A stretch of 36,539 nt of DNA, from assembly GCF_000380045.1 (NCBI RefSeq), contig NZ_KB904362.1, positions 1 through 36,539 on the forward strand, given 5' to 3'. Under the pieces are notes generated by a model. The model was not told where the DNA came from, did no database searches, and saw nothing but the letters and a program-made list of their open reading frames with translations. The translations under genes and the position numbers were made by a program. This DNA is from Streptococcus marimammalium DSM 18627 (GTDB lineage: Bacteria > Bacillota > Bacilli > Lactobacillales > Streptococcaceae). Below are positions 29,502-36,539 of the stretch, piece by piece. Every line of letters starts with the position of its first letter. The first letter of the stretch is position 1.

Positions 29502-30092
29502 ATGTTAGAAATAAATACTCATAATGCTTCTATTTTACTAAGTGCAGCTTCTAAAGAACACTATCCAAAAGACAATCTACCAGAGGTGGCACTGGCTGGA
29601 CGCTCTAATGTTGGAAAATCTAGTTTTATTAATACACTTTTAGGTCGAAAAAATCTTGCGAGAACATCAAGTAAACCTGGAAAAACCCAATTATTAAATT
29701 TTTTTAATATTGATAATCAATTGCGTTTTGTTGATGTTCCTGGATATGGTTATGCTAAAGTTTCAAAATCTCAACGTGTCAAATGGGGTAAGATGATTGA
29801 AGAATATCTTGTAACAAGAGATAATTTAAAAGTTGTCATCAGTTTAGTAGATTTTAGACATGAGCCGTCAGTTGATGATATTCAAATGTATGAGTTTTTG
29901 AAATATTATGAAATTCCAGTAATTATTGTTGCGACAAAAGCTGATAAAGTGGCACGTGGCAAATGGAACAAACATGAATCAATCATAAAAAAATCTTTGA
30001 ATTTTGATGATTCAGATGATTTTATTGTCTTTTCTTCTGTTGATCGAACAGGTTTTAAGTTATCTTGGGATAAAATCCTAACTTATTTATAA
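29502..30092 (+). CDS. engB: Ribosome biogenesis GTPase EngB/YsxC
   Basis: A 196-residue essential GTPase needed for late 50S subunit assembly. G1 GRSNVGKS is at 33-40, G2 Thr is in [10 protein letters not shown] (60-69), G3 DVPGYGYA is at 78-85, G4 ATKAD is about 144-148 and G5 is FSSVDRTG. Length and motif order match YsxC. The clpX-engB pairing is conserved in Firmicutes. A terminator follows the stop by about 36 bases. Confidence 0.96.
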   Translation: MLEINTHNASILLSAASKEHYPKDNLPEVALAGRSNVGKSSFINTLLGRKNLARTSSKPGKTQLLNFFNIDNQLRFVDVPGYGYAKVSKSQRVKWGKMIEEYLVTRDNLKVVISLVDFRHEPSVDDIQMYEFLKYYEIPVIIVATKADKVARGKWNKHESIIKKSLNFDDSDDFIVFSSVDRTGFKLSWDKILTYL

Positions 30093-30128
30093 CTGTTTTT
30101 AGACTTATTAGAGTATTGCTTAATTAAT

Positions 30129-30160
30129 AAAAAACCCTTTACTTTTTGTAGGGTTTTTTT
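30129..30160 (+). terminator. Terminator after engB
   Basis: AAAAAACCCT (30129-30138) pairs with AGGGTTTTTT (30150-30159) around an 11-base loop, ending in a run of T. Confidence 0.85.
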
Positions 30161-30215
30161 AATGAATAAGGTAGTTTATGAGATAAGAATTCCAAGATTT
30201 TATTCTTTTAATAGG

Positions 30216-30244
30216 TTGATTATTTCATGTGAAATTGTTATACT
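30216..30244 (+). promoter_or_regulatory. Promoter P1 of the GH101 gene
   Basis: TTGATT at 30216-30221 and TATACT at 30239-30244 are 17 bases apart, with TGt before the -10. The predicted start near 30251 gives a leader of about 127 bases. Confidence 0.55.
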
Positions 30245-30308
30245 ATAAACTGTTAATATATTAAATTGTATTAAGGGGGAAAGTATCAATAAATAGTTAA
30301 CATTTCGT

Positions 30309-30337
30309 TTGACAATGTTTATTTTTATTTTTTAAAT
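30309..30337 (+). promoter_or_regulatory. Promoter P2 of the GH101 gene
   Basis: A perfect -35 TTGACA at 30309-30314 is followed after 17 bases by TTAAAT at 30332-30337. The predicted start, near 30344, falls inside the cre box. Confidence 0.5.
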
Positions 30338-30350
30338 GTAATCGCTTACT
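30337..30350 (+). promoter_or_regulatory. Catabolite response element (cre, CcpA site)
   Basis: TGTAATCGCTTACT fits the cre consensus TGWAANCGNTNWCA at 13 of 14 positions. It has the central CG and fully complementary arms GTAA/TTAC. It begins on the last base of the P2 -10 box, so bound CcpA would block P2 and act as a roadblock to P1. Confidence 0.75.
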
Positions 30351-30368
30351 TTTTGTTATTTAATATAG

Positions 30369-36539
<6,171 letters not shown>

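Noticed and set aside
30273..30290. Shine-Dalgarno-like AAGGGGG in the GH101 leader, suggesting a leader peptide
   Set aside because: No ATG, GTG or TTG lies at a suitable distance downstream, and stop codons follow quickly.

Overview
The window is chromosomal DNA of an AT-rich Streptococcus. Support comes from the WalR-WalK-VicX block with a one-transmembrane WalK, the murA-epuA-endA cluster, the six-gene mevalonate pathway, a dfrA-small membrane protein-clpX-engB operon, LPXTG and YSIRK/GIRK surface proteins, and an IS30-family transposase of the IS1239 type. Gene order around the mevalonate genes fits what I recall of the pyogenic group. The species cannot be fixed from this sequence alone.

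Layout. Positions 1-~271 are one end of an IS30-family insertion sequence; the transposase runs off the left edge on the minus strand. From 340 to 2988 there is a DUF1146 membrane protein, murA (first step of peptidoglycan precursor synthesis), epuA and the membrane nuclease endA. From 3171 to 6030 is the essential cell-wall two-component operon walR-walK-vicX. From 6132 to 10367 are rnc and smc. A T-box leader (about 10449-10646) controls pheS and pheT. Next come a sortase-anchored 5'-nucleotidase (14416-16584), an HrtBA-like ABC transporter pair (16718-18472) and, convergent to it, a DUF308/HdeD membrane protein.

From 19202 to 25502 the whole mevalonate pathway is encoded as two convergent operons. 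mvk-mvaD-mvaK2-fni is on the plus strand and mvaS-mvaA on the minus strand; they meet at one bidirectional terminator. Together they take acetoacetyl-CoA/acetyl-CoA to IPP and DMAPP, the precursors of undecaprenyl phosphate. After them come an uncharacterised four-TM protein, thyA, dfrA, a 56-residue membrane protein, clpX and engB. The window ends inside a very large surface endo-alpha-N-acetylgalactosaminidase (GH101) that has a GIRK-type signal peptide, a duplicated N-terminal module and a strong cre box (CcpA site) in its promoter.

Most of the window is conserved housekeeping DNA. I see no CRISPR array, prophage or defence island, and no convincing new multi-gene system. The points most worth a second look are the duplicated GH101 module and its catabolite control, the read-through hairpin over the transposase start codon, a duplicated initiation region in front of the uncharacterised membrane protein, and a shared 12-mer in the two mevalonate control regions.
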